Shown piece after piece: positions 31,166 through 38,225 of a DNA stretch of 38,225 nucleotides. This DNA comes from Betaproteobacteria bacterium (GTDB taxonomy: Bacteria > Pseudomonadota > Gammaproteobacteria > Burkholderiales > SG8-39), in contig JACRAS010000034.1 of assembly GCA_016234705.1 (NCBI GenBank), positions 1 to 38,225 on the forward strand. Reading direction: 5' to 3'. How positions within the stretch are numbered: the stretch's first letter is position 1; the number at the start of each line of letters is the position of its first letter. The notes under the pieces are model-generated. The model was not told the DNA's origin and searched no databases. It worked only from the letters and a program-made list of their open reading frames with translations. The position numbers were made by a program, and so were the translations under genes.

Positions 31166-31989
31166 GCCTGCTCCAGGTCGAGAGCCTGTCGAAGAAGTTC
31201 GGCGGTCTGAATGCGGTCGACGATCTGAGCTTCGACATTCAGCCGGGGGCGGTGCACTCGATCATCGGCCCGAACGGCGCCGGCAAGACCACACTGCTGA
31301 ATTTGCTCACCGGCATCTACCAGCCTTCCGGCGGGCGCATTGTATTCGGCGAGTACGACCTTACCGGCCGCGCACCGTACGAGTATGCCGGCCACGGCAT
31401 CGCGCGCACCTTCCAGAACTTGCAGGTGTTCTTCAACATGAGCGCGCTCGAGAACGTGATGGTGGGGCGCTATCTGCACGAGCGTTGCGGGCTCGCTTCT
31501 GCCTTGTTGCGCGCGCCGCGCCTCGCGCGCGCCGAGAAGGTGTGCCGCGACGAGGCGGCCGAACTGATGCGTTACGTCGGCCTGCACCGTTATCTGTCGG
31601 TCGCCGCCGACGCCATGCCCTACGGCGCCTTGAAGCGGCTGGAGATTGCGCGCGCGCTGGCGACCAAACCGAAGCTGATGCTGCTGGACGAACCGGCCGC
31701 GGGCTTGAATCCGACCGAGGCACTGGAGTTGGACCATCTGATCGGCAGGCTCAGCGAGCGCGGCGTTACCGTGGTGCTGGTCGAACACAATATGCGGCTG
31801 GTCATGGGCGTGTCGAACCACATACTCGTACTCGACTACGGGCGCAAGCTCGCCGAAGGCTCCGCGACGGCCATACGCAATGACCCGAAGGTGATCGAAG
31901 CGTATCTCGGAAGCACGGTTGCGCACGAGGGTCCGGTTGGAGGTGCCATCACAAGCGCCGTTGCGGTAGCGGGGGAGACGCGCCGATGA
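31162..31989 (+). CDS. livG: Liv-type ABC transporter ATPase (LivG)
   Basis: 275 aa cytoplasmic ATPase. Walker A GPNGAGKTT (about 37-45), Q-loop ARTFQNLQVF, a modified signature MPYGALKRLEIARAL in place of LSGGQ, as usual for LivG, Walker B LMLLDEPAAGLN and H-loop VEHNM. The overlap with livM and with livF (ATGATG at 31986-31991) indicates tight translational coupling. The C-terminal 25 residues are an Ala/Val-rich tail beyond the usual end. Confidence 0.95.
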   Translation: MSLLQVESLSKKFGGLNAVDDLSFDIQPGAVHSIIGPNGAGKTTLLNLLTGIYQPSGGRIVFGEYDLTGRAPYEYAGHGIARTFQNLQVFFNMSALENVMVGRYLHERCGLASALLRAPRLARAEKVCRDEAAELMRYVGLHRYLSVAADAMPYGALKRLEIARALATKPKLMLLDEPAAGLNPTEALELDHLIGRLSERGVTVVLVEHNMRLVMGVSNHILVLDYGRKLAEGSATAIRNDPKVIEAYLGSTVAHEGPVGGAITSAVAVAGETRR

Positions 31990-32690
31990 TGCTCGAGGTA
32001 GAAGGACTGGGCAGCCACTACGGCCGCATTCCGGCCTTGAAGGGCATTGACCTGCATGTGGGCGAAGGGGAACTGGTGGCGCTGGTCGGCGCCAATGGCG
32101 CGGGCAAGACGACGCTGCTGCGCGCGCTTTCTGGGGTGCAGCCGGTGAGCGCAGGGCAGGTGCGCTTCGAGGGCGCGGACATCACCGCCGCCACCGCGGA
32201 CAAACGCGTGCGGCTCGGCATCGTGCAGGTGCCGGAGGGACGGCAGATGTTTGCGCCGCTCTCGGTCGAGGACAATCTGCGTCTGGGCGCTTACCTGCGC
32301 AGCAAGGCGGAGGCGGCGCAAGGCCTAGAGCGCGTATACGCGATGTTCCCGGTATTGAAGCAAAAGCGCCGCGAGCCGGCGGGTGCACTCTCCGGAGGCC
32401 AGCAGCAGATGCTCGCCTTGGGAAGAGGGCTGATGGCATTGCCGAAGCTGCTGTTGCTCGATGAGCCGAGCATGGGGCTCGCCCCCAAGCTGGTGGAGGA
32501 GATCTTCGCCTGCGTGCGCGCGCTCAGGGCGGCCTCGACCACGATTTTCCTGGTGGACCAGAACGCGAGCGTCGCGCTGGCTGTCGCCGACCGCGCCTAC
32601 GTGATCGAGACCGGGCGCGTGGTGCTCACGGGCAGCGGCGCCGAACTGCTCGACGACGAACAGGTGAAGGAGGCTTACCTTGGGCTATAG
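31986..32690 (+). CDS. livF: Liv-type ABC transporter ATPase (LivF)
   Basis: 234 aa, standard LivF length. Walker A GANGAGKTT, Q-loop VPEGRQMFAPLSVEDNL, canonical signature LSGGQQQMLALGRGLM, Walker B LLLLDEPSMGLAP, switch region FLVDQNA (Gln replaces His, normal for LivF). It forms the ATPase heterodimer with LivG. Last gene of the operon; two inverted repeats follow within 60 nt. Confidence 0.95.
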   Translation: MMLEVEGLGSHYGRIPALKGIDLHVGEGELVALVGANGAGKTTLLRALSGVQPVSAGQVRFEGADITAATADKRVRLGIVQVPEGRQMFAPLSVEDNLRLGAYLRSKAEAAQGLERVYAMFPVLKQKRREPAGALSGGQQQMLALGRGLMALPKLLLLDEPSMGLAPKLVEEIFACVRALRAASTTIFLVDQNASVALAVADRAYVIETGRVVLTGSGAELLDDEQVKEAYLGL

Positions 32691-32720
32691 GGCCTTGTAC
32701 GATGACACGTTTGGTTCGAA

Positions 32721-32748
32721 GCCTACCGTAGGCGCGAGCTTGCTCGCG
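32721..32748. repeat. REP-like double hairpin after livF
   Basis: GCCTAC-C-GTAGGC (32721-32733) abuts CGCGAGC-TT-GCTCGCG (32733-32748). The second stem resembles the core of REP elements known from pseudomonads and other proteobacteria (GCGCGAGCTTGCTCGCG). It may end the liv transcript or stabilise its 3' end. Confidence 0.55.
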
Positions 32749-33019
32749 AATTGAGCGTAACCGACCTCTCCAGCGTTGCGAAACGGCCTATATCCTCCTC
32801 GGCCTCCCTCAATTGCGCCACCAGCCCGCTCTCCTTCAGCCCGCTCTCCTTCTCGGCAGCCTCGGCAGCTCGCGTCCGATCCTTGTCGGGGTCGAGTTCA
32901 CCGAAGTCGTAGGCCTCATGCGTTCCCGAATAGAAGATCCGCCCGCTGTTGTCGATGGGTGTGAACGAATGACGATCCCCCAAGGCAAGATACTCTAGAT
33001 CCGCTTCGATCGCGCTCAT
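32723..33019 (-). CDS. Doubtful hypothetical protein with a tandem KESGL repeat
   Basis: 98 codons from ATG 33019 (AGGAG immediately before, closer than normal), reading MSAIEADLEYLALGDRHSFT, then HEAYDFGELDPDKDRTRAAE and a Glu/Ala-rich helical region containing KESGLKESGL, encoded by a perfect 15-bp tandem duplication (32822-32851). I do not recognise a family. Its last codons run into the REP-like hairpins, and its upstream side meets a transposase remnant, so it may be a gene fragment. The composition is protein-like, but confidence is low. Confidence 0.3.
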   Translation of the reverse strand: MSAIEADLEYLALGDRHSFTPIDNSGRIFYSGTHEAYDFGELDPDKDRTRAAEAAEKESGLKESGLVAQLREAEEDIGRFATLERSVTLNSRASSRLR

Positions 33020-33080
33020 CTCCTGGGGAGGAGACGCCCCAAAATGGACATAACGAACTTCGGCTCTGCGGCGTTGACGC

Positions 33081-33671
33081 ATGTGGCCCGATCGCACTCG
33101 ACCGTGTGCAATCGAGGCAGCTCGACGACACCGACGCGCCCGTTGCCGCGTTGCTCCCATCATGTCAAGATGCGGCGACCCAGGTGCGGAAGCGGCGGGA
33201 AGGACGCCGAAAGGCGATGTGTATCGCCCGGGCAACCCGCGCGCGAGCCCGCTTTACCAATGCGCCGATCGCGACATGGCGCAACTGCGATCCGAGGGGC
33301 GCTTGCAGCGGCTGCTCGAAGAGCGCGTCATCGATCGTTTCCTGAAATGCGGGGATCCGCACCACGGATTCGCGCGAATCTATTGCCCCAAGTGCCGGCA
33401 CGATTACCTGCTCGCGTTTTCATGCAAGGCACGGTACTTGTGCCCGAGCTGCCACCAGAAGCGGGTGCTCGCCTATGGGGATTGGGTCGAGGAAAACGTG
33501 CTTGCGTCCGTACCTCACCGGCAATACGTCTTCACCGTGCCGCGAATCCTGCGGCCGATCTTTTCGCGGAGGCGCGGATTGCTCGGGGAATTGTGCCATA
33601 TCGTGGAGCGATTGCTGATCCAAGCCTATGCTGGCGCCGGGGTCGAGGGCCGTCCGGGGTTTTACCACTAA
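33081..33671 (+). pseudogene. IS91-family transposase, N-terminal part only
   Basis: The segment from about codon 33222 reads VYRPGNPRASPLYQC, DPHHGFARIYCPKCRHDYLL, AFSCKARYLCPSCHQKRVLA and VLASVPHRQYVFTVPRILRP: the N-terminal zinc-binding domain of IS91/ISCR-like (HUH, Y2) transposases, with CPKC...CPSC. The frame ends at 33669-33671 after about 196 codons, whereas complete proteins are near 400 residues; the HUH and tyrosine motifs are missing. The first 45 codons are poorly conserved and the true start is unclear. A large hairpin follows. Confidence 0.75.
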
Positions 33672-33673
33672 CT

Positions 33674-33711
33674 CGCTCCGATCGCCCCCGCCGGGGGCGC
33701 GTAGCGGAGCG
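33674..33711. repeat. Nested hairpin after the IS91-type remnant
   Basis: Outer arms CGCTCCG (33674-33680) / CGGAGCG (33705-33711) enclose an inner stem GCCCCC-GCC-GGGGGC (33684-33698). Such secondary structure is found at termini of IS91-like rolling-circle elements, but it could also be a terminator or an unrelated repeat. Confidence 0.6.
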
Positions 33712-33811
33712 AAATTAACATAATGTGCATGTGTGCGGTTCCGGGAGGGTTCAAGCACCGGATTACGGCACGTCGGCAAGCCCTTCAGACTTCGCGGCCG
33801 GATTGATTTGC

Positions 33812-33991
33812 CTATCCCTTGGCGAAAGCACTGCCCGAGATGATGGGAACGGTCATTATCAACCCGAGTGCATTGATCTCCACTGGGGTGATTACGACGA
33901 AAGGGTGCCTGTCGCGCATCTCCCGGCCCGCCACCGGATTCGGATCGATCCAATAGATGTCGCCCCGCTCGATTCGGGGCGAGCGCGTCAT
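33812..33991 (-). pseudogene. MazF/PemK toxin, truncated
   Basis: 59 codons from ATG 33991, overlapping the antitoxin stop (ATGA): MTRSPRIERGDIYWIDPNPV, AGREMRDRHPFVVITPVEIN, ALGLIMTVPIISGSAFAKG, then TAG. This is the first half of a ChpB/PemK-type mRNA interferase; complete members run to about 110 residues with a CNQVRSFD stretch that is absent here. The sequence beyond the stop has no similarity in any frame I read, so this is truncation by a junction, not a point mutation. Confidence 0.7.
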
Positions 33992-34260
33992 GGCAATTCG
34001 CGCCCGACCGATGGTCCGGTGTGCCAGGCGGCGCTTTCACGCTTCATCTTGCGCGCGACTGCGGGCGTCACCCCTTCGAGCAATTCGGCCACCGAATATC
34101 GGCGCCGCGCGCTGCGCCGGGCGGGGCGAGCCACCATGACGCCTTCGGCAACTTCGAGATCGAGCGATTCGCCTACGCCCACCGCAAGTTCCTTGAGCAC
34201 CTCCGCAGGGATGGTCATGATGGCCGCACCACCCTGTTTGCGAATATTGATCGTAGGCAT
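33988..34260 (-). CDS. MazE/ChpI-like AbrB-type antitoxin
   Basis: 90 aa: MPTINIRKQGGAAIMTIPAE and VLKELAVGVGESLDLEVAEG form the swapped-hairpin DNA-binding fold of MazE/AbrB antitoxins; the C-terminal YSVAELLEGVTPAVARKMKR and following residues form the toxin-binding arm. ATG 34260 is the natural start, although the frame extends upstream to 34317. The antitoxin is complete while its toxin is cut short, so it may persist only as a DNA-binding protein. Confidence 0.82.
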   Translation of the reverse strand: MPTINIRKQGGAAIMTIPAEVLKELAVGVGESLDLEVAEGVMVARPARRSARRRYSVAELLEGVTPAVARKMKRESAAWHTGPSVGRELP

Positions 34261-34407
34261 TTTGGCAAGGCTCCGAATGAAGTGCAACAAAGTAGCACAT
34301 TCGGTGTGCCTCGGCAAGTAGCGCTTCGGGCACTGTCGCTTCGGGCACCGGCGGCCGGCCGACCAGATCTTCCCGCCTTAGTAGGCGATTGGTCGCGAAG
34401 GTAGGCG

Positions 34408-34887
34408 CTAGACCAGGTGCGTTAGCGGCAGGGCCGTCGTGTCCTTCACGCGCTCCAGCGCAAAGCTGGACTTCACATCAATAATCCCGGGGTGCTTGAG
34501 CAGCGAATTCATGACAAAGCGCGAGTAGTGCTCCAGATCCTCCACATGCACCCGCAACAAATAATCGAGATCGCCGGTCATGGAATAGCAGGCCACCACC
34601 TCCTGCCAGTTCTGCACGGAACGGGCGAACGCTTTGACCGCGCCTTCGCCGCGCTTTTCCAGTTTCACCGAAACGTAGGCGAGCAGGCCGAGTCCGACCT
34701 TGAGCGAATCGACCAGCGCGACGTATTGGCGGATCACGCCGCTTTCCTCCAGACGCTTCACGCGGCGCAGGCAGGGCGAAGGCGAGAGCGCGACGCGCTC
34801 GGCGAGTTCGAGATTGCTCAGCCGGCCTTCTTTTTGCAAAATATCGAGGATTTTCCGGTCTGTGCGGTCGAGTTGAATTGCTGGCAT
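34408..34887 (-). CDS. Lrp/AsnC-family transcriptional regulator
   Basis: 159 aa: N-terminal HTH (IQLDRTDRKILDILQKEGRL, NLELAERVALSPSPCLRRVK) and C-terminal RAM ligand domain (LLAYVSVKLEKRGEGAVKAF, VVACYSMTGDLDYLLRVHVE). ATG 34887 with GAGG six nt upstream; a TTG at 34899 would add four residues. Members sense amino acids, often aromatic or branched. Divergent from the molybdenum-enzyme genes across a 245-nt AT-rich gap, it is the best candidate regulator for them, with an amino acid as signal. Confidence 0.92.
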   Translation of the reverse strand: MPAIQLDRTDRKILDILQKEGRLSNLELAERVALSPSPCLRRVKRLEESGVIRQYVALVDSLKVGLGLLAYVSVKLEKRGEGAVKAFARSVQNWQEVVACYSMTGDLDYLLRVHVEDLEHYSRFVMNSLLKHPGIIDVKSSFALERVKDTTALPLTHLV

Positions 34888-35132
34888 AAAATACCTCAAA
34901 ATATGAGTTATGAGAAATTATATGCCAAATATGCCTTATATCAGGACGAATTTAGCAAGCACTGTGCGTGCGACGAAGCCTATGATTTTATCGCATCAAG
35001 TCAAAATCCAGGCACACATCCCGCGCGCATGCGCGCGCGGTCTGGCACGCCGGCATCTACAGGAGCAAAGGCTATGAACACAAGCCTGACCAGAGGAACG
35101 ACCGGGACTGGAACGCGCAAGGCGGCGCCGCA
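34888..35132. promoter_or_regulatory. Divergent lrp / padB-like control region with possible leader ORF
   Basis: The first 75 nt are AT-rich, as expected for Lrp binding. A perfect 16-bp palindrome CGCGCGCATGCGCGCG occurs at 35022-35037. A frame from ATG 34903 (77 codons) or from ATG 35074 (20 codons, MNTSLTRGTTGTGTRKAAPQ, AGGAG upstream) ends in TGA 35134-35136, overlapping the padB-like ATG; it may be a coupled leader peptide, but neither length has recognisable motifs. Confidence 0.4.
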
Positions 35133-37883
35133 ATGAACGCGCCGGAGCAAGCGGTCGCGACGCTCGCTTCGTCCGGCAAGCGCGCCACCTACTGCTACCA
35201 GTGCGTGGCGGGTCCGGATCTGCTTACGGTGAAAGTGACGGACGGCGTGGCCACCGAGGTGGAACCGAATTTTGCCGCCTGCGGGGTGCATCCCGGCGGC
35301 GGCAGGGTGTGCGTGAAGGCCTACGGTCTGGTGCAGAAGACTTATAACCCGGACCGGGTGAAGACGCCGATGCGGCGCACCAACCCGAAGAAGGGAAGGA
35401 ACGAGGATCCCGGTTTCGTCCCCATTTCCTGGGACCAGGCGCTCGAGACCATCGCCGCCAAACTGCGGTCGATCATGCAGGCCGGCTTGCTCGACCAATC
35501 GGGCTACCCCAAGGTGGCGGCGAACTTCGGCAGCGGCGGCACGCCGCAGTTCTACATGGGTACTTTTCCCGCGTTCCTCGCGGCCTGGGGGCCGGTCGAC
35601 ATGGGCTTCGGTTCGGGGCAGGGCGTGAAGTGCTACCACTCCGAGCATCTGTACGGCGAGCTGTGGCACCGCGCGTTTACCGTATCCCCGGATACGCCGA
35701 TGTGCAATTACCTCATCTCCTGCGGCACGAACGTGGAAGCCTCCGGCGGCGTGGTCGGCGTGTGGCGTCACGCCAACGCGCGCGAACGCGGCATGAAACG
35801 GGTGCAGGTCGAGCCGCATCTGTCGGTGACCGGCGCCTGCTCGGCCGAATGGGTGCCGATCCGGCCCAAGACGGACGCCGCTTTTCTCTACGCCTTATTG
35901 CACGTACTGCTGCATGAAGCCGCGCGCGAGCGGCTCGACCTCGCGTTTCTGAAGCAGCACACCTCGTCCCCCTATCTGGTCGGCGCCAACGGGTTTTTCC
36001 TGCGCGACGCGGCGACGCGCAAACCGCTGCTGTGGGATGAGAAGCGCAATGCGGCGGTGCCGTTCGACACACCCGGATGCGAGCCGGCGCTCGAGGGCAA
36101 GTTCACCTGCGACGCGGTCGAGATCGGCGCCGATGCCGAAGTGCTGGCGCAGGGCAGCCTCGAAGGCCATCCCTCCTTCGCCAAGCTGGTCGCGCACATG
36201 CAGCCGTACTCGCCGGAGTGGGCAGCCGCCGTCTGCGACGTGCAGTCAGCGACCATGCGCCGCATCGCCAACGAGTTTCTCGATCACGCCCAGGTCGGTG
36301 CGACCATTGAGATCGAAGGCAAGACGCTGCCTTACCGCCCGGTGGCGGTGAGCCTGGGCAAGACGGTAAACAACGGCTGGGGCGGCTTCGAGTGCGTATG
36401 GGCGCGCACCTTGCTCGCGACCCTGGTGGGCGGGCTGGAAGTCCCCGGCGGCACGCTTGGAACGACGGTACGGCTCAACCGCCCGGTGTCGGAGCGGCTG
36501 GAGAGCGTGAAGCCGGGACCGGACGGTTTCATGCACTATCCGATGAACCCGACCGACCGCGAGCACTGGAGCCCGCGGCCGAATATCCGTAACGCCTACA
36601 GGAGCATGGTCCCGCTTGCGGCCACTGGGCCATGGAGCCATGCGCTCGGACCTACGCATTTTTCCTGGATGTTTCTGAACGAAACCCCCAAGGGCTTGCC
36701 GACGGTGACGCTGCCCGAGGTGTGGTTCGTATACCGCTCCAATCCGGCAATCTCGTTCTGGGATACCAAGGGCGTATCGGCGACGATGGCGCGCTTTCCG
36801 TTCGTCGTCGCCTTCGCCTACACGCGCGACGAGACCAACCACATGGCCGACATCTTGCTCCCTGAAGCGACCGACCTGGAGAGCCTGCAGTTGATCCGCA
36901 TCGGCGGCTCCAAATACCTCGAGCAGTTCTGGGAACACGAAGGCTACGCGCTGCGCCAGCCGGTGGTCGCGGCGCAAGGCGAGGCGCGCGATTTCACCGA
37001 CATCGCCACCGAACTGGCGCGCCGTGCGGGCTTGCTGGAAAAATACAACGCTATGATCAATCGCGGCGCGGCCGGCGTGCCGCTCAAGGGTGCCAGCTGG
37101 GATTTTTCCCTCGATCCTGCGCATACCCACGGCCGCGACGAGATCTGGGACGCGGTATGCCGCGCGGCCAGCGCCGAGTTAAGCGACGGCAGGCAGACGC
37201 AGGGCCTGGACTGGTGGAAGGAGAACGGCCTTGCCGTCAAACCGTTCCCGCACGCCGACTGGTACCTGTTCCCGACGCTCATTGCGCAGGGGCTGCGCTT
37301 CGAGATGCCGTACCAGGAACGCCTGTACCGCATCGGCAAGGAACTCGGCAACCGCCTGCACGAGCACGACATGCAGTGGTGGGACAAGCAGCTCGCCGAG
37401 TACCAGGCGCTGCCGCTGTGGAAGGATTTTCCGGGAGAGTGGGAAAAATCCCTGGTGAAGATGGGCGGCAAGACGAAGGATTTTCCGTTCTGGCTGCTCA
37501 CCGCGCACAGCATGCAGTATTCCTGGGGTTCCAACGTCGGCATGCAGTTGATCAAGGAGGTCGCCGACAACGTTGCCGGTCATCGCGGCGTGATCATGAA
37601 CGCCGGCGCCGCCGAAGAGCTGGGCGTGGCCGATGGCGACCTGGTCGAGATCGCCACGCCGCTGGCGAGCGTGAGGGCCAGGGCCGTGCTGCGCCAGGGC
37701 ATTCGCCCCGACACGCTGTTGCTGCTGGGGCAGTTCGATCACTGGGCGACGCCGTTCGCCAAGGATTTCGGCATGCCCAGCATGAATTCGCTGGTGCCGA
37801 TGTCGATGGAACTGACCGATGCCACCGGTTCGGGAGCGGACATCGTGCGGGTGAGCCTGAAACGCGCAGGAGGCGAAAAATGA
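35133..37883 (+). CDS. padB: Molybdopterin oxidoreductase large subunit, phenylacetyl-CoA:acceptor oxidoreductase-like
   Basis: 916 aa DMSO-reductase-family catalytic subunit. The N-terminal Fe-S region has Cys21-x2-Cys24 and Cys60 (GRVCVKA); the third Cys expected shortly after Cys24 is not seen. Cys167 in GVKCYHSEH is a candidate Mo ligand. The C-terminal beta-barrel dinucleotide domain (about 790-910) is present. There is no twin-arginine signal, so the enzyme acts in the cytoplasm, fitting a CoA-thioester substrate. Size, lack of Tat signal and the following Fe-S gene match PadB of the phenylacetyl-CoA to phenylglyoxylate four-electron oxidation. Other cytoplasmic molybdoenzymes remain possible. 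The stop overlaps the next start by ATGA. Confidence 0.75.
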   Translation: MNAPEQAVATLASSGKRATYCYQCVAGPDLLTVKVTDGVATEVEPNFAACGVHPGGGRVCVKAYGLVQKTYNPDRVKTPMRRTNPKKGRNEDPGFVPISWDQALETIAAKLRSIMQAGLLDQSGYPKVAANFGSGGTPQFYMGTFPAFLAAWGPVDMGFGSGQGVKCYHSEHLYGELWHRAFTVSPDTPMCNYLISCGTNVEASGGVVGVWRHANARERGMKRVQVEPHLSVTGACSAEWVPIRPKTDAAFLYALLHVLLHEAARERLDLAFLKQHTSSPYLVGANGFFLRDAATRKPLLWDEKRNAAVPFDTPGCEPALEGKFTCDAVEIGADAEVLAQGSLEGHPSFAKLVAHMQPYSPEWAAAVCDVQSATMRRIANEFLDHAQVGATIEIEGKTLPYRPVAVSLGKTVNNGWGGFECVWARTLLATLVGGLEVPGGTLGTTVRLNRPVSERLESVKPGPDGFMHYPMNPTDREHWSPRPNIRNAYRSMVPLAATGPWSHALGPTHFSWMFLNETPKGLPTVTLPEVWFVYRSNPAISFWDTKGVSATMARFPFVVAFAYTRDETNHMADILLPEATDLESLQLIRIGGSKYLEQFWEHEGYALRQPVVAAQGEARDFTDIATELARRAGLLEKYNAMINRGAAGVPLKGASWDFSLDPAHTHGRDEIWDAVCRAASAELSDGRQTQGLDWWKENGLAVKPFPHADWYLFPTLIAQGLRFEMPYQERLYRIGKELGNRLHEHDMQWWDKQLAEYQALPLWKDFPGEWEKSLVKMGGKTKDFPFWLLTAHSMQYSWGSNVGMQLIKEVADNVAGHRGVIMNAGAAEELGVADGDLVEIATPLASVRARAVLRQGIRPDTLLLLGQFDHWATPFAKDFGMPSMNSLVPMSMELTDATGSGADIVRVSLKRAGGEK

Positions 37884-38225
37884 CCCGCTGGGCCATGGTC
37901 GCGGACCTGCGCCGCTGCGTCGGTTGCCAGACTTGCACCGCCTCGTGCAAGCAGGCCAACGCGACCCCGCCGGGGGTGCAGTGGCGGCGTGTGCTCGACA
38001 TGGAAGTGGGTGAATACCCGGCGGTGAAGCGCGTCTTCGTGCCGGTCGGCTGCATGCATTGCGCCGAGCCGCCGTGCATGCACGTGTGCCCGTCCACGGC
38101 CACCAAGAAAAGGCCGGACGGCGTCGTCACCATCGATTACGACCTGTGTATAGGCTGCGGCTATTGCGCGGTTGCCTGTCCCTATCAGGCGCGTTACAAG
38201 ACCGACCGCGCGAGCTTCGCCTACG
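37880..38225 (+). CDS. padC: Iron-sulfur (4x[4Fe-4S] type) electron-transfer subunit, PadC-like, cut by window end
   Basis: The first 115 residues of a DmsB/PhsB/PadC-type subunit: CVGCQTCTASCKQAN (Cys13, 16, 19, 23), CMHCAEPPCMHVCP, and CIGCGYCAVACPYQAR, three of the usual four cysteine groups. It shuttles electrons from the molybdenum subunit to a membrane partner (PadD-like), which would lie beyond the window. ATG 37880 has a perfect AGGAGG at 37868-37873 and overlaps the preceding stop (ATGA). Confidence 0.9.
   Translation, partial: MTRWAMVADLRRCVGCQTCTASCKQANATPPGVQWRRVLDMEVGEYPAVKRVFVPVGCMHCAEPPCMHVCPSTATKKRPDGVVTIDYDLCIGCGYCAVACPYQARYKTDRASFAY

Noticed and set aside
33420-34040. 206-codon minus-strand frame across the IS91 remnant and mazF
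   Set aside because: It reads antisense through the transposase remnant and out of frame through mazF; no independent similarity.
35022-35037. 16-bp GC palindrome as a rho-independent terminator
   Set aside because: No T-tract follows, and a terminator between the divergent promoter and its gene would be odd; it is treated as a possible regulatory palindrome only.
1-38225. CRISPR arrays, tRNA or rRNA genes
   Set aside because: No regularly spaced repeat-spacer array longer than three short units and no tRNA- or rRNA-like sequence was noticed; the 16-bp-period repeats are too short and lack spacers.

Overview
The window is high-GC, gene-dense DNA, most like a betaproteobacterium of the aromatic- or steroid-degrading, facultatively anaerobic kind (Rhodocyclales/Burkholderiales). 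This placement is inferred from gene content: a homogentisate pathway, ferredoxin-dependent 2-oxoacid oxidoreductases, a molybdenum enzyme resembling phenylacetyl-CoA:acceptor oxidoreductase, and Liv-type ABC transport. No rRNA, tRNA or CRISPR array was seen.

Layout. 1-3.8 kb: the 3' part of a VOC-fold gene, a small unknown gene, a decayed IS1634-type transposase end, then a three-gene operon led by an Old-Yellow-Enzyme/dienoyl-CoA-reductase-like flavoprotein. 4.0-6.7 kb (minus strand): hmgA and fahA, the last steps of tyrosine/phenylalanine breakdown through homogentisate. 6.7-15.6 kb: a catabolic block with a cytochrome P450, an HMG-CoA-lyase-like enzyme, an alpha/beta hydrolase, two unlike acyl-CoA dehydrogenases, and a compact thiolase-like / DUF35 / MaoC / MaoC operon. 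The last set matches the architecture of steroid side-chain retro-aldol modules (Ltp2-ChsH2-ChsH1 type). 15.7-21.2 kb: a decayed accessory region with a broken Baeyer-Villiger monooxygenase, several toxin-antitoxin loci (some intact, some with broken toxins), a repeated ridA 3' end, a possible nuclease and an HNH fragment.

21.4-27.9 kb (minus strand): GNAT acetyltransferase, Rrf2 regulator, then five genes (iorA, iorB fused to a ferredoxin, korA, korB, korC) joined by 4-nt ATGA overlaps, with an FNR-type site ahead of iorA and a hairpin terminator after korC. 28.1-32.7 kb: a complete livKHMGF-type transporter operon. 32.7-34.3 kb: REP-like hairpins, an IS91-type transposase remnant and a mazE with truncated mazF. 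34.4-38.2 kb: an Lrp/AsnC regulator divergent from a padB-like molybdopterin subunit and the start of its padC-like iron-sulfur subunit.

How it may fit together (inference): the transporter and Lrp regulator suggest amino-acid or aromatic-acid use. IorAB could turn arylpyruvates into arylacetyl-CoA, PadBC could oxidise phenylacetyl-CoA to phenylglyoxylate, and KorABC could take a 2-oxoacid such as phenylglyoxylate or 2-oxoglutarate to its CoA ester while reducing ferredoxin. HmgA/FahA would be the oxygen-dependent alternative. The thiolase/DUF35/MaoC/ACAD block is probably a separate route for a bulky branched or alicyclic CoA ester.
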